Assembly: GCF_001691415.1 (NCBI RefSeq)
Contig: NZ_LRRR01000002.1
Location: forward strand, 186,001-250,000
DNA: 64,000 nucleotides
Source of the DNA: Pararhodobacter sp. CCB-MM2
GTDB lineage: Bacteria > Pseudomonadota > Alphaproteobacteria > Rhodobacterales > Rhodobacteraceae
Direction: 5' to 3'
A model generated the notes under the pieces. That model saw nothing but the letters and a program-made list of their open reading frames with translations. It searched no databases and was not told the DNA's origin. A program made the position numbers and the translations under genes. This document shows positions 26,359 to 36,716 of the stretch, in pieces (position 1 is the stretch's first letter; the number at the start of each line of letters is the position of its first letter).

Positions 26359-27732
26359 ATGTCCGGCGAAGCAACCGCGTTCTACGCGGAACAAGTCACC
26401 TTGAACTCACTGGTGCAAAACGTGCTCTACGCGTCCGGCACGGTCGGAGCATTGCTGGTCGTTGTCGGCCTGCTGCTGATCGATGCCGGTACCGCGCGGC
26501 GGCGCAGCCTGTTCAATTCGACCATCGAGAAGACCCTGGGTTTCTTCCTGGGCTTCGCGACCTATTACATGATCGGCTTCGGCTTCTGGGCCGCGCAATA
26601 CTACATCATGGTCGACGGCACGTTGATGGATTCCATTCGGGATTGGTGGCTGGGAGGCACCTTGACCAACGCGATGGCCCAGCATGTCGACCCGGCGGTC
26701 TTTCCGGGCCTGAACACGTTCCAGATCTTCGTCTTCTTCCTGGCGGTGTTCGCCGGGATCATCAACATCCTGCTGCATTTCTCGGTCTCCGAGCGGATGA
26801 AGCCGTCGGCCTATTACGTCACCTGCATCGTGGCGACGCTGGGCTCGTCGGTGTTGAGCTGGGTGACCTGGGGCTCGGTCGGTCCGCTGACCAACCTTGG
26901 CTTTCATGACTTCTTCGGCGTGGGCTTCGTCTACATGTACCCGGCCGGGATCGCGCTGATCCTGAATGCGCAGATGGGCAAACGCCCCGGCATGATGGAG
27001 CCGCACCCCGAAGTCAGCGCCTATCTGGCGCCCAGCATCGGCTTGTGCGCGCCGGGGCTGCTGATCATCTTTGCCGGCCTGCCCATGGTCATCATGTCCT
27101 GCTTGTTCTTCTTCGATCCCGAAGCCCATGCCGTCAGCGTGACCATGGCCGATACCAGCATCGGCATCGCCTTGGGGAACTATGCCCTCGTCTGGGCGGG
27201 GGGCGCGATCACCGGCCTGCTGTTGGCCTATCGCTCGGGCAATTATGCCTACACCCTGCTGGGACCGCTCGCCGGCTATGTGGCGGGCGCCTCGGGCTTC
27301 GACGTCTGGCTGCCTTGGCAGGCCTTCCTGATCGGCCTCGCGGCGCCGTTCGTGTCCTATGCGGTCTACGAATTCACGCTCAAGCGGGGCATCGACGAGC
27401 ACAAGCTGTTCCCGCTGTTCCTGGGAAGCGGCGTCTTCGGCATGATCCTGCTGGGCCTCTTCAAGGCCGGTACGCCGCGCGGTGGCTATCTCGGGATCGA
27501 GGAAGGCACCTACGCTTTCCAGCATGGTGAGATCTCGTTGTTGATGCAGCTGGCGGGGATCGTTTTGTGCATCGGCGCCGGGGTCGTTACGGGTCTGGTG
27601 CTGTCGGTGGTCCTGCGGGCGACGACCGGGCTGAAGGTCTCGGATGCCGACCAGATCAAGGGGCTCGATATCGTGCGCTGGGGGCTGGAGCCCGATGTGG
27701 TGACCCACGCCGACACCCCGCGTCGTGCCTGA
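26359..27732 (+). CDS. Divergent Amt-family membrane protein without the pore histidines
   Basis: A 457-residue protein with about eleven membrane helices and the overall Amt/MEP layout, starting at the ATG at 26359 (GGGAGGA upstream). It differs sharply from the transporter at 14609: the first pore histidine position is Y192 in VGFVYMYPAG, and the second falls at about L355 in LFLGSGVFG, so both members of the twin-histidine pair are missing. Some Amt homologues lacking one histidine still conduct, but loss of both suggests another substrate or a sensory role. Located between the importer operon and the amine-oxidation genes; methylated amines are a reasonable but unproven guess. Confidence 0.8.
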   Translation: MSGEATAFYAEQVTLNSLVQNVLYASGTVGALLVVVGLLLIDAGTARRRSLFNSTIEKTLGFFLGFATYYMIGFGFWAAQYYIMVDGTLMDSIRDWWLGGTLTNAMAQHVDPAVFPGLNTFQIFVFFLAVFAGIINILLHFSVSERMKPSAYYVTCIVATLGSSVLSWVTWGSVGPLTNLGFHDFFGVGFVYMYPAGIALILNAQMGKRPGMMEPHPEVSAYLAPSIGLCAPGLLIIFAGLPMVIMSCLFFFDPEAHAVSVTMADTSIGIALGNYALVWAGGAITGLLLAYRSGNYAYTLLGPLAGYVAGASGFDVWLPWQAFLIGLAAPFVSYAVYEFTLKRGIDEHKLFPLFLGSGVFGMILLGLFKAGTPRGGYLGIEEGTYAFQHGEISLLMQLAGIVLCIGAGVVTGLVLSVVLRATTGLKVSDADQIKGLDIVRWGLEPDVVTHADTPRRA

Positions 27733-27747
27733 CGGCCACAGAAAGCA

Positions 27748-27780
27748 GAGGGTTCCGGCCTGGTGCCGGGGCCCTCATTA
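27748..27780 (+). terminator. Terminator-like hairpin after the second Amt gene
   Basis: GAGGG and CCCTC enclose an inner CCGGC-GCCGG stem; ATTATT follows. The T-run is weak. Confidence 0.55.
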
Positions 27781-27867
27781 TTCGTCGGGTCGTGCTTGTG
27801 GCTCACCGGACCCCTGCTTATGCTTCAGGCATGCCTTGGTCCTGTACCGTTTCGAAGTAGAGCCATC

Positions 27868-28587
27868 ATGACCTCACTGCCCACCGCGGAGCTGCCTATC
27901 GGCCAAACCGTCGGCGAGACCGTCCGCATCGTGATCGACACGCTTTATGCGCGGATCCGGTCGGGCGAATATCCCCCGGATTCCCGCCTGCCCTCGGAAC
28001 GGGCGCTGGCGGCCGAGTTGGGGGTGTCGCGCAATACCGTGCGCGAGGCGCTGGACGTGTTGGAAACGCGCAAGCTGATCCGCCGCCGTCAGGGGAGCGG
28101 CAGTTTCGTGATCTACCAATCGGCGCGGCCTGAAACTCCGTCTCCCGATTCCATCGGTGAAAGGACCAGTCCGCTGGACCACCTGATCGTGCGTTCCATC
28201 ATCGAGCCCGAGATGACGCGGCTGGCGGTGATGAACATGACCCCGCGCGAAGTGGATGCGCTGGCGCAGACCGTCGCCCGGATCGAAGCGGTGCGGACGG
28301 ATTTGAACGAATTCATCCGCAGCGAGGAGGAGTTCTATCGCCGGATCGCGCAGGCGACGCGCAATCCGCTGCTGGAATCCTGCTATGAGCTGACGATCGA
28401 GGTCTGCCGCCAGTCCTTCCGCACCGCGCTGATGCGCAAGCACCTGACGCCGGACCGGATTCAGGAATACCAGACGCGCTTCAACTCGCTGTTCAACGCC
28501 ATTGCCACCCGCGATGTCGAAGCCGCGGTCGAGATCACCAAGCTGCATCTGGTCGAAGAACAGAAGCTGTTCCTGCACGACGGTTGA
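27868..28587 (+). CDS. FadR-type GntR regulator with FCD domain
   Basis: A 239-residue transcription factor. Residues about 18-80 are the winged helix (RIRSGEYPPDSRLPSERALAAELG split by the turn, then VSRNTVREALDVLETRKLI) and residues about 105-230 the FCD ligand domain (IVRSIIEPEMTRLAVMNM). I took the ATG at 27868 after the short leader. It is the regulator nearest the trimethylamine genes, convergent with the AmiC-like gene, and its family binds TGGT-N-ACCA palindromes. That is the shape of the sites upstream of tmm, dmmD and amt, so it is the best candidate for controlling them. TTGGTCCTGTACC at 27836 may be a degenerate self-binding site. Confidence 0.9.
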   Translation: MTSLPTAELPIGQTVGETVRIVIDTLYARIRSGEYPPDSRLPSERALAAELGVSRNTVREALDVLETRKLIRRRQGSGSFVIYQSARPETPSPDSIGERTSPLDHLIVRSIIEPEMTRLAVMNMTPREVDALAQTVARIEAVRTDLNEFIRSEEEFYRRIAQATRNPLLESCYELTIEVCRQSFRTALMRKHLTPDRIQEYQTRFNSLFNAIATRDVEAAVEITKLHLVEEQKLFLHDG

Positions 28588-28608
28588 TTGCGAAGTTTGC
28601 GCGGCTCG

Positions 28609-29844
28609 TCAGCTGTCCACCTGTCGTGAGGTGAGGCCGGTCTTCTGACCGGTGCTCTCCAGCCGTTGCTGCCAAAGCTGGCCGACTTCGGCGAGATGGC
28701 GTTGCAGCAGCGATTCATGCTTCTCCAGCCAGGCGGGGATCGAGCCGAATTCCGCGATCCGCGCACGACCCTCCTGAAGCGTGACCACCGGCCAGTCGCC
28801 GATCAGCGCGTTGTCGATGCCGAAGATGCTTTCGCCCCACCAGCGGGCCGAGCCGAAGGCATGGGTCGTGGTGTCCATGTGCTTCATCGTGTTCAACACC
28901 GACACCGGATTGACCGAACCTACCTTCTCCACCGCCGCGTGCCACAGGTCGAGGATCGCGACATATTCCCAGCTCACCGCGCTCCAGCTGTCGGGATAGC
29001 GGGCGTTGTATTCCTTGAAGAAGGTGCTGGGGCGGTTGAAGAAAAAGGCCTTCTTGGCCAGCTTCGGGTCGTCAAAATCCGGGAACTGGAAGATCGCACC
29101 GTCCATGAAGTCGACCGAGGTGCGCGCAACCAGTCGCTGGTAGTTGTCCAGCGTGCAGGACAGGATCTCGCCCTTGTAGCCCTGCTGGAAGGCGTATTCG
29201 GTCATCGCGTGGACCATTGGTGTGTAACTGGTACACCAGCAGACCAGATCTGGTTGCGCGTCCAGCATCGGCTGCACGATGGCCGCGACATCCGTCTCGT
29301 TCGGGTCGTATTGGATATCCTTGACGATCTCGATCCCGGCCGCCTCGAAGGCCGCGCGGTAGGTCGCGATCGAGGGCAGCCCCAGCGCATCCTTCTGACT
29401 GCACAGCGCCACCTTGCGCACGCCCGGTCGGGTGCGCGACAGCCAGTCGACGCCGGTCACGTTGTAGAGGGGGTGCACCTCGGACGGGGCGATCAGATAG
29501 CGCGTGTCGGGGGACAGGTCGCTGGGCAACAGGGTAGAGGTCAGGACCTTGTTGTCATTCAGGAATTGCCGCAACGGGGTGAAGGTGTCGCCGCCCAACA
29601 TCATGAGCAGGCGCACCTGTTCGCGATGCACCAGATGGCGCGCGCCTTCCATCGCCTGCTCCGGGTCATAGCCACAATCGAAGGGCACGAGGGCAACGGG
29701 ATAGCGCCGACCGCCGATCAGCATACCGCCCGCGCGGTTGAGCCAATCCTCCCACAGCCGACAGCCGTTCAGCCCCGGCAAACCCCAGGAGCTGACCGGC
29801 CCGGTCAGGGGCGCGAGAAAGCCGATCTTCACCGGCTCGTTCAT
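28609..29844 (-). CDS. AmiC/LivJ-like substrate-binding protein without visible export signal
   Basis: A 411-residue type I periplasmic-binding fold protein (IGFLAPLTGPVSSWG, VRLLMMLGGDTFTPLRQFL, PDLVCWCTSYTPMVHAM). The best start is ATG at 29844, where homology begins, and the next in-frame starts upstream (29910, 30048) add no hydrophobic leader. Proteins of this fold without a signal can be cytoplasmic amide sensors such as AmiC. No permease or ATPase of the branched-chain amino acid type is near. It is divergent from tmm across a shared 229-base promoter region with a TTGGTCTGGACCA site, so a sensing role for a methylated amine is plausible. Confidence 0.75.
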   Translation of the reverse strand: MNEPVKIGFLAPLTGPVSSWGLPGLNGCRLWEDWLNRAGGMLIGGRRYPVALVPFDCGYDPEQAMEGARHLVHREQVRLLMMLGGDTFTPLRQFLNDNKVLTSTLLPSDLSPDTRYLIAPSEVHPLYNVTGVDWLSRTRPGVRKVALCSQKDALGLPSIATYRAAFEAAGIEIVKDIQYDPNETDVAAIVQPMLDAQPDLVCWCTSYTPMVHAMTEYAFQQGYKGEILSCTLDNYQRLVARTSVDFMDGAIFQFPDFDDPKLAKKAFFFNRPSTFFKEYNARYPDSWSAVSWEYVAILDLWHAAVEKVGSVNPVSVLNTMKHMDTTTHAFGSARWWGESIFGIDNALIGDWPVVTLQEGRARIAEFGSIPAWLEKHESLLQRHLAEVGQLWQQRLESTGQKTGLTSRQVDS

Positions 29845-30024
29845 GCCGACCCGATTCTGCGGAAACAGGGATGTGACCGCCATGCGGTGCGCGAAACTGG
29901 AGTTGAGCATACCAATTCGTAGCACCGGACCCTTTGAAGTCAAAAGGGAAATTATGTTCCTGGTAACGAAATAATATGCCTGCCGTGAATATTTGTTGAC
30001 ATTTTGGTCCGACCGCTGCGAACT

Positions 30025-30038
30025 TTGGTCTGGACCAC
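30025..30038. promoter_or_regulatory. Candidate operator TTGGTCTGGACCAC before tmm
   Basis: It matches the dmmD site (TTGGTCTGGACCAA) at 13 of 14 positions and ends 35 bases before the tmm start codon. A shorter TTGGTCCGACC lies at 30004-30014. The position would suit repression of tmm and of the divergent binding-protein gene. Confidence 0.68.
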
Positions 30039-30073
30039 AGAGAACCAATTAAAAACACCAAGGGAGCCCCTCC

Positions 30074-31420
30074 ATGAGCAAGAAACGCGTCGCGATCATC
30101 GGGGCCGGACCGTCGGGTCTGGCACAGCTTCGCGCCTTCCAATCCGCCGCGGCCAAGGGGGAAGAGATCCCCGAGGTGGTATGCTTCGAGAAGCAGGGCA
30201 ATTGGGGCGGGCTTTGGAACTACACGTGGCGCACCGGCCTTGATGAGCATGGCGAGCCCGTGCATGGCTCGATGTACCGCTACCTGTGGTCCAACGGCCC
30301 GAAAGAGGGTCTCGAATTCGCCGACTATTCCTTCGAGGAACATTTCGGCAAGCAGATTGCCTCGTACCCGCCGCGCGCCGTGCTGTTCGACTATATCGAA
30401 GGCCGGGTGAAGAAGGCGCAGGTCCGCGACTGGATCCGCTTCAACACCGTGGTGCGCTGGGTCGAATACGACAACGACACGGGTCTGTTCACCGTAACCC
30501 TGCACGACCACAACAAGGACTATGTGTATTCCGAGGAGTTCGATCATGTGATCTGCGCCTCGGGCCATTTCTCGACCCCGAACGTGCCGTATTACGAGGG
30601 GTTTGAAAGCTTCAACGGCCGCCTGCTGCACGCCCATGACTTCCGCGATGCGCGCGAATTCGCAGGCAAGGACATCCTGGTGATGGGCTCGTCCTACTCG
30701 GCCGAAGACATCGGGTCGCAATGCTGGAAATACGGCGCGAAATCGGTGACCAGCTGCTACCGCTCGGCGCCGATGGGCTTCGATTGGCCGGCCAACTGGG
30801 AAGAGAAGCCCGCCTTGGTCAAGGTCGACGGCAATGTCGCGCATTTCAAGGATGGCACGACCAAACCGATCGACGCGATCATCCTATGCACCGGCTACAA
30901 GCACTTCTTCAACTTCCTGCCGGACGATCTGCGGCTGAAGACAAAGAACCGTCTGGCCGCCGCCGATCTCTACAAGGGGGTCGCCTGGGTCCACAATCCG
31001 AAGCTGTTCTACCTCGGGATGCAGGACCAGTGGTTCACCTTCAACATGTTCGACGCACAGGCCTGGTGGGTCCGCGACGCGATCATGGGCAAGATCGCCC
31101 TGCCCACCGACAAGGCCGCGATGCTGGCCGACGTGAAGGAGCGTGAAGCGCGCGAGGAAGCCTCGGACGACACCAAATACGCGATCAAGTATCAGGCGGA
31201 TTACGTCAAGGAACTGGTGGCCGAGACCGATTATCCCAGCTTCAACATCGACGGGGCCTGCGAGGCCTTCTTCGAATGGAAGAAGCACAAGATGAAGGAC
31301 ATCATGGGCTTCCGGAACAATTCCTACGCCTCGGTGATCACCGGCACGATGGCGCCCGTGCATCACACGCCGTGGAAGGATGCGCTGGACGACAGCATGT
31401 CAGCCTATCTGCGGAACTAA
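30074..31420 (+). CDS. tmm: Trimethylamine monooxygenase (flavin-containing)
   Basis: A 448-residue FAD- and NADPH-dependent monooxygenase that oxidises trimethylamine to its N-oxide. The FAD motif GAGPSG is at residues 10-15, the NADPH motif in [11 protein letters not shown] near residue 205, and [13 protein letters not shown] lies in the flavin-monooxygenase signature region. The length is right for bacterial Tmm (about 445-450). Clustering with tdm, dmmDABC and gmaS, the later steps of trimethylamine breakdown, supports the assignment strongly. RBS AGGGAG precedes the ATG. It has its own operator-like palindrome and a terminator. Confidence 0.94.
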   Translation: MSKKRVAIIGAGPSGLAQLRAFQSAAAKGEEIPEVVCFEKQGNWGGLWNYTWRTGLDEHGEPVHGSMYRYLWSNGPKEGLEFADYSFEEHFGKQIASYPPRAVLFDYIEGRVKKAQVRDWIRFNTVVRWVEYDNDTGLFTVTLHDHNKDYVYSEEFDHVICASGHFSTPNVPYYEGFESFNGRLLHAHDFRDAREFAGKDILVMGSSYSAEDIGSQCWKYGAKSVTSCYRSAPMGFDWPANWEEKPALVKVDGNVAHFKDGTTKPIDAIILCTGYKHFFNFLPDDLRLKTKNRLAAADLYKGVAWVHNPKLFYLGMQDQWFTFNMFDAQAWWVRDAIMGKIALPTDKAAMLADVKEREAREEASDDTKYAIKYQADYVKELVAETDYPSFNIDGACEAFFEWKKHKMKDIMGFRNNSYASVITGTMAPVHHTPWKDALDDSMSAYLRN

Positions 31421-31447
31421 GCTGTCCCCCGGTTCCGACAGACACTG

Positions 31448-31471
31448 GCCGGCCCTCGGGCCGGCGTTTTT
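31448..31471 (+). terminator. Intrinsic terminator after tmm
   Basis: GCCGGCCC and GGGCCGGC are self-complementary around a tiny loop, followed by GTTTTT, 27 bases after the tmm stop. Confidence 0.9.
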
Positions 31472-31667
31472 CCCGCTTGGAAGCTCTTGTTTCCACGCAA
31501 GGAATTCTGCTGCCGCTCCTTCAGGTCCGGCGGCAGACCCTGTCCGGGAATTCAACGTCAGCGCAGATTCTATGTTGACGTATAGGAAAAAAGATTGAGC
31601 ATAAGGAAACTTCCGGCCTGTGACCGGGTGGCCCTGACCCTCAGATAACCGACAGAGAGCGAAGACC

Positions 31668-33344
31668 ATGAGCTACAAGAGTGACATCGAGATCGCGCGC
31701 GAAGCGACCAAGCAACCGATCATGGAGATTGGCAAGAAGCTGGGCATCTCCTCGAAGGATCTGCTGCCTTATGGTCACGACAAGGCCAAGGTCAGCCAGG
31801 ATTTCATCAACTCGGTCAAGGATCGTCCGAACGGCAAGCTGGTACTGGTGACCGCGATCAACCCGACCCCCGCGGGCGAGGGCAAGACCACCACGACCGT
31901 GGGTCTGGGCGATGGCCTGAACCGCATCGGCAAGAAGGCGATGATCTGTATCCGCGAGGCCTCGTTGGGTCCGAACTTCGGCATGAAGGGCGGCGCGGCC
32001 GGTGGTGGCTATGCGCAGATCGTGCCGATGGAGGAGATGAACCTCCATTTCACCGGCGATTTCCACGCCATCACCAGCGCCCATTCGCTGCTGTCGGCGA
32101 TGATCGACAACCATATCTATTGGGGCAACGAGCTGGATATCGACATCCGCCGCGTCGTCTGGCGCCGGGTGGTGGATATGAACGACCGTGCGCTGCGGCA
32201 GATCACCTGCTCGCTGGGTGGGGTGGCCAACGGCTTCCCGCGTGAGGCCGGCTTCGACATCACCGTGGCGTCTGAGGTCATGGCGATCCTGTGCCTCGCC
32301 AATGACCTGAAGGATCTCGAAAAACGGCTGGGCGACATGATCGTGGCCTATCGCCGGGATCGCAGCCCGGTCTATTGCCGCGATATCGGTGCCGAGGGCG
32401 CGATGACCGTTCTGCTGAAGGACGCGATGCAGCCGAACCTCGTGCAGACGCTGGAGAACAACCCGGCCTTCGTCCATGGCGGCCCCTTCGCCAATATCGC
32501 CCATGGCTGCAACTCGGTGATCGCGACGACCACCGCGCTGAAGCTGGCGGATTACGTCGTCACCGAGGCCGGCTTCGGTGCCGATCTGGGCGCCGAGAAG
32601 TTCATGAACATCAAGTGCCGCAAGGCGGGGCTGGCGCCCTCGGTCGTGGTCTGCGTGGCCACGGTACGGGCGATGAAGATGAATGGCGGCGTCGCCAAGG
32701 CCGATCTGGGCGCCGAGAGCGTCGAGGCGGTGAAGAAGGGCTGCCCCAACCTCGGCCGCCATATCGAGAACCTGAAAAGTTTCGGCGTGCCGGTCGTGGT
32801 GGCGATCAACCACTTCGTCACCGACACCGATGCCGAGATTCAGGCGGTGAAGGATTACGTCGCGAAGCAAGGCGCCGTGGCCGTGCTGTCGCGCCACTGG
32901 GAGCTGGGCTCGGAAGGATCGGCCGATCTGGCGCGCAAGGTGGCCGAGATCGCCGAAGCGGGTCAGGCCAATTTCGCGCCGATCTATCCGGACGAGATGT
33001 CGCTGGCCGACAAGATCCAGACGATCTGCAAGCGGATCTACCGTGCCGACGAGGCGCTGATGGACAAGAAGATCCGCGACCAGCTGAAGCTGTGGGAAGA
33101 GCAGGGCTACGGCCATCTGCCGGTCTGCATGGCGAAGACGCAATACTCGTTCTCGACCGATCCCAACCTGCGCGGCGCGCCGACGGGTCACTCGGTGCCG
33201 GTGCGCGAGGTCCGTCTGAGTGCCGGCGCGGGCTTCATCGTCGTCGTCTGCGGCGAGATCATGACCATGCCGGGCCTCCCGCGCCAACCCAGCGCGCTGA
33301 GCATCCGCCTGAACGATGCGGGCCAGATCGAAGGCCTGTTCTGA
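31668..33344 (+). CDS. fhs: Formate-tetrahydrofolate ligase
   Basis: A 558-residue cytoplasmic enzyme that makes 10-formyl-THF from formate, THF and ATP. The nucleotide-binding loop [18 protein letters not shown] (about residues 64-81) and [15 protein letters not shown] are diagnostic, and the length is normal. It is preceded by about 200 bases of its own promoter region after the tmm terminator and followed by folD, the usual partner. Together they convert formate to methylene-THF for GlyA and the serine cycle. It is called ftfL in methylotrophs. Confidence 0.96.
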   Translation: MSYKSDIEIAREATKQPIMEIGKKLGISSKDLLPYGHDKAKVSQDFINSVKDRPNGKLVLVTAINPTPAGEGKTTTTVGLGDGLNRIGKKAMICIREASLGPNFGMKGGAAGGGYAQIVPMEEMNLHFTGDFHAITSAHSLLSAMIDNHIYWGNELDIDIRRVVWRRVVDMNDRALRQITCSLGGVANGFPREAGFDITVASEVMAILCLANDLKDLEKRLGDMIVAYRRDRSPVYCRDIGAEGAMTVLLKDAMQPNLVQTLENNPAFVHGGPFANIAHGCNSVIATTTALKLADYVVTEAGFGADLGAEKFMNIKCRKAGLAPSVVVCVATVRAMKMNGGVAKADLGAESVEAVKKGCPNLGRHIENLKSFGVPVVVAINHFVTDTDAEIQAVKDYVAKQGAVAVLSRHWELGSEGSADLARKVAEIAEAGQANFAPIYPDEMSLADKIQTICKRIYRADEALMDKKIRDQLKLWEEQGYGHLPVCMAKTQYSFSTDPNLRGAPTGHSVPVREVRLSAGAGFIVVVCGEIMTMPGLPRQPSALSIRLNDAGQIEGLF

Positions 33345-33398
33345 AGACTGCGCGGGCGGCCCGGCCGGGCCGCCCCGTCGCCAAGGGCGAAACGAGGA

Positions 33399-34295
33399 AT
33401 GACGATGACGGCTCAAATCATTGACGGGAAAGCCTTTGCCGCCCGTATTCGCGGCGATGTCGCGACCCATGTCGCGCGGCTGAAGGCCGATCACGGGATC
33501 ACCCCCGGTCTGGCCGTGGTGCTGGTGGGCGAGGACCCCGCCAGCCAAGTCTATGTCCGTTCGAAGGGCAAGCAGACGGTCGAAGCGGGGATGAACTCGT
33601 TCGAGCACAAGCTTCTGCCGACCACCAGCGAGGCGGCGCTTCTGGACCTGATCGCCCGGCTCAATGCCGATCCATCGGTGCACGGAATTCTGGTGCAACT
33701 GCCGCTGCCCAAGCATCTGGACGAGGATCTGGTGATCAACGCCATCGACCCGGCCAAGGACGTCGACGGCTTCCATATCTCGAATGTCGGACTTCTGGGC
33801 ACCGGCCAGAAATCCATGGTGCCCTGCACGCCGCTGGGCTGTCTGATGATGCTGCGCGACCATCATGGCAGCCTGTCCGGGTTGGACGCGGTGGTGATCG
33901 GGCGCTCGAACATCGTCGGCAAGCCGATGGCGCAGCTGTTGCTGGGCGACAGTTGTACGGTGACGATTGCGCATAGCCGCACCAAGGACCTGCCCGACGT
34001 CGTGCGTCGCGCCGATATCGTCGTCGCCGCTGTCGGTCGCGCCGAAATGGTGCCGGGCGAATGGATCAAGCCCGGTGCGACGGTGATCGACGTAGGCATC
34101 AACCGGATCGAGCGCGACGGCAAGACCAAGCTGGTCGGTGATTGCGATTATGACAGCTGCGCCGCCGTGGCCGGAGCGATCACCCCGGTCCCGGGTGGCG
34201 TGGGGCCGATGACCATCGCCTGCCTGCTGGCCAATACGGTCACCGCCTGTTGCCGCGCCCATGGCCTGCGCGAGCCTGAAGGGCTCACGGCCTGA
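33399..34295 (+). CDS. folD: Bifunctional methylene-THF dehydrogenase/methenyl-THF cyclohydrolase
   Basis: A 298-residue cytoplasmic enzyme interconverting methylene-, methenyl- and 10-formyl-THF with NADP. The catalytic YVRSK motif (Tyr and Lys, near residues 49-53), [20 protein letters not shown] and the C-terminal [13 protein letters not shown] are present. RBS AACGAGGA precedes the ATG at 33399; the alternative ATG at 33405 would lose only two residues. It follows fhs by about 50 bases and precedes tdm, whose C1 product also enters the THF pool. Confidence 0.96.
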   Translation: MTMTAQIIDGKAFAARIRGDVATHVARLKADHGITPGLAVVLVGEDPASQVYVRSKGKQTVEAGMNSFEHKLLPTTSEAALLDLIARLNADPSVHGILVQLPLPKHLDEDLVINAIDPAKDVDGFHISNVGLLGTGQKSMVPCTPLGCLMMLRDHHGSLSGLDAVVIGRSNIVGKPMAQLLLGDSCTVTIAHSRTKDLPDVVRRADIVVAAVGRAEMVPGEWIKPGATVIDVGINRIERDGKTKLVGDCDYDSCAAVAGAITPVPGGVGPMTIACLLANTVTACCRAHGLREPEGLTA

Positions 34296-34333
34296 ACCGC
34301 CAAGTCTGAACGCCAAGCGAAAGGGTGGAGCCC

Positions 34334-36703
34334 ATGCTGGACGACAAGTATCCCTCGGTGAAAGCCGGCCCGCCCCGGCCCAGCGGCCTCATCCAGCCGC
34401 GTGTCTTCTCGATGCCGCCGGGCACCGAGCGCTATGTCGTCGAGGGCTCGGGCGCGATCCTGATCCGGCTCGAGGCCGGCGACACGCTGGAGGTGCAGAA
34501 CACCGAGGGCGGCCAGCCCTGCGAGATCGTCTGCGCCGATCCCAAGGGGGCCAGCGATCCCGGCCTTTTGGGCGTGCCAGCCCATGCCGCGCCCACGGGG
34601 CTGATGGCGCTGGTCACCAGTGGCGATGCCTCTTTGCGCAGCCTGCGGTTGGGATTGGAAGCGCGCGGCATCGACCTGTCCAAGGCCCAGGCCATCACGC
34701 TGTTTGACAGTCAGACTCCCGCGGGAACAGCCCAAAGCTTCACCGCCACGCGCGAAGGGGTGGCAATCATCGCTGCGCCGGGCGGCATCATGGATTTCGA
34801 GATGCAGGATACCGCCACGCCGCTGACGGTGATGGTGCGCCGCGCGGTGATCAAGCAGATCGCCCGCTTCGAGCTGCCCGATCCGCTGGCAGAGCCCGTC
34901 AGCGACATCCGCGTGCATTCCGCCACCGCCGAGGCCTATTTCGTCAAGGCGGGGGATTACATCCAGATCCTCGATGTGGATGGGCGCCAATGTACGGATT
35001 TCCAGTGTTTCGCCGCGCGCAAGCTGGACAAGGGCATCGTCCATGCGCTGGACGTGACGACCACGCGCACGCTGATGGAACACGCCTATCCGATGCCCGG
35101 TCTGCACGCGAAATATTACGACCATGACATGCTGCCACTGGTCGAGGTGGTGCAAGATACCTGCGGACGGCATGACGCCTTCGCGCTGGCCTGTTCGTCA
35201 AAATACTACGACGACATCGGCTATCCGGGGCATGTCAATTGCTCGGACAACTTCAATGCCGCGCTGGCCCCGCATGGCGTCAATGCCCGGCGCGGCTGGA
35301 TGGCGATCAACTTCTTCTTCAACACCGGGCTCGACGCGCATGGCGTGATGTATTCCGACGAGCCCTGGTCGCGCCCCGGCGATTATGTGCTGCTGCGCGC
35401 GCTGACCGACCTCGTCTGTGTCAGCTCGGCTTGCCCGGATGACACCTCGGCCGCGAATGGCTGGAACCCGACCGACATCCATGTCCGCACCTACAGCGGC
35501 AAGGAAACCTTTCAGCGGGCCATTGCCTATCGCCCGACGCCCGACTCGGAGCCGAAAATGACCAAACAGACTGGCTTTCACAACAGTTTCGCCCGCTTCA
35601 CCCAGAACTTCGTCGAGTATAACGGCTATTGGCTGGCCAATTGCATGTCGACCGCCGGCCCGATCGAGGAATACCACGCTTGCCGTCAGAAGGCTGTGGT
35701 CATGGACCTCAGCGCCTTGCGCAAGTTCGAGATCACCGGACCTGACAGCGAGGCGCTCTGCCAATATGTCTTCACCCGCAACATGAAGACGCTGCCGGTG
35801 GGCGGCGTCGTCTATACGGCGATGTGCTACCCGCATGGCGGCATGATCGACGACGGCACCGTGTTCCGGCTGGGCAAGGACAATTTCCGCTGGATCGGTG
35901 GGTCGGATTATGGCGGCGAATGGCTGCGCGAGAAAGCGGCCGAGCTGGGGCTGAAGGTGCTGGTTCGCGCCTCGACCGACATGCAGCACAACATCGCCGT
36001 GCAGGGGCCGGAAAGCCGCGAGATCCTGAAGAAGGTGATCTGGACCGCGCCCCATCAACCCCGCTTCGAGGCGCTGGACTGGTTCCGTTTCGCCCCCGCC
36101 CGCATCGGCGACGATCAAGGCATCCCGGTCGTCGTCTCGCGCACCGGCTATACCGGCGAGCTGGGCTATGAGATCTTCTGCCATCCCAAGCACGCCGACG
36201 CCGTCTTCGACGCGGTCTGGGCGGCCGGCAAGCCGCATGGCCTGAAACCGATGGGGCTGGAAGCGCTGGACATGTTGCGGATCGAAGCCGGCCTGATCTT
36301 CGCCGGTTACGATTTCAGCGACCAGACCGACCCGTTCGAGGCCGGTATCGGCTTCACCGTCCCGCTGAAGAGCAAGCCCGACGATTTCATCGGTCGCGAC
36401 GCCCTGATCCGCCGCAAGGAGCATCCCTCCCGCAAATTGGTGGGTCTGGATATCGACAGCAATGTCGCGGTCGGTCATGGCGATTGCGTGCATATCGGGC
36501 GCGCTCAGATCGGCGAGGTGACATCATCGATGCGCTCGCCGCTGCTGGGCAAGAACATTGCTCTGGCGCGGATCGACGTGGCCCATGCCGCCGAGGGGAC
36601 CGAGGTCGAGATCGGCAAGCTTGACGGGCATCAGAAGCGCCTGCCGGCCCGGATCGTACCCTTCGCGCACTACGACCCGCAGAAGACCCGGCCGCGGTCC
36701 TGA
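34334..36703 (+). CDS. tdm: Trimethylamine N-oxide demethylase
   Basis: A 789-residue two-part enzyme. Residues about 1-370 are the DUF1989-like domain that cleaves TMAO to dimethylamine and formaldehyde; its conserved cysteines (DGRQCTDFQC, AFALACSS, LVCVSSACPDD) are candidates for the zinc site reported in characterised Tdm. Residues about 400-785 are a GcvT-like folate domain (NYWLANCM region onwards, VVSRTGYTGELGYEIFCHP, MGLEALDMLRIEAGLIF), which captures formaldehyde on THF. I prefer ATG at 34334 (GGTGGAG upstream) over GTG at 34325. It sits 38 bases after folD, probably one transcript with fhs and folD. Confidence 0.93.
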   Translation: MLDDKYPSVKAGPPRPSGLIQPRVFSMPPGTERYVVEGSGAILIRLEAGDTLEVQNTEGGQPCEIVCADPKGASDPGLLGVPAHAAPTGLMALVTSGDASLRSLRLGLEARGIDLSKAQAITLFDSQTPAGTAQSFTATREGVAIIAAPGGIMDFEMQDTATPLTVMVRRAVIKQIARFELPDPLAEPVSDIRVHSATAEAYFVKAGDYIQILDVDGRQCTDFQCFAARKLDKGIVHALDVTTTRTLMEHAYPMPGLHAKYYDHDMLPLVEVVQDTCGRHDAFALACSSKYYDDIGYPGHVNCSDNFNAALAPHGVNARRGWMAINFFFNTGLDAHGVMYSDEPWSRPGDYVLLRALTDLVCVSSACPDDTSAANGWNPTDIHVRTYSGKETFQRAIAYRPTPDSEPKMTKQTGFHNSFARFTQNFVEYNGYWLANCMSTAGPIEEYHACRQKAVVMDLSALRKFEITGPDSEALCQYVFTRNMKTLPVGGVVYTAMCYPHGGMIDDGTVFRLGKDNFRWIGGSDYGGEWLREKAAELGLKVLVRASTDMQHNIAVQGPESREILKKVIWTAPHQPRFEALDWFRFAPARIGDDQGIPVVVSRTGYTGELGYEIFCHPKHADAVFDAVWAAGKPHGLKPMGLEALDMLRIEAGLIFAGYDFSDQTDPFEAGIGFTVPLKSKPDDFIGRDALIRRKEHPSRKLVGLDIDSNVAVGHGDCVHIGRAQIGEVTSSMRSPLLGKNIALARIDVAHAAEGTEVEIGKLDGHQKRLPARIVPFAHYDPQKTRPRS

Positions 36704-36716
36704 TCCGGCTTTGCGG

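Noticed and set aside
29991..30020. A second full operator before tmm (TTGGTCCGACC)
   Set aside because: The half-sites are two bases too close compared with the 14-base palindrome; kept only as a possible partial site.
31641..34316. An 891-codon frame on the minus strand
   Set aside because: Antisense to fhs and folD, both clearly real; composition shows no domain.
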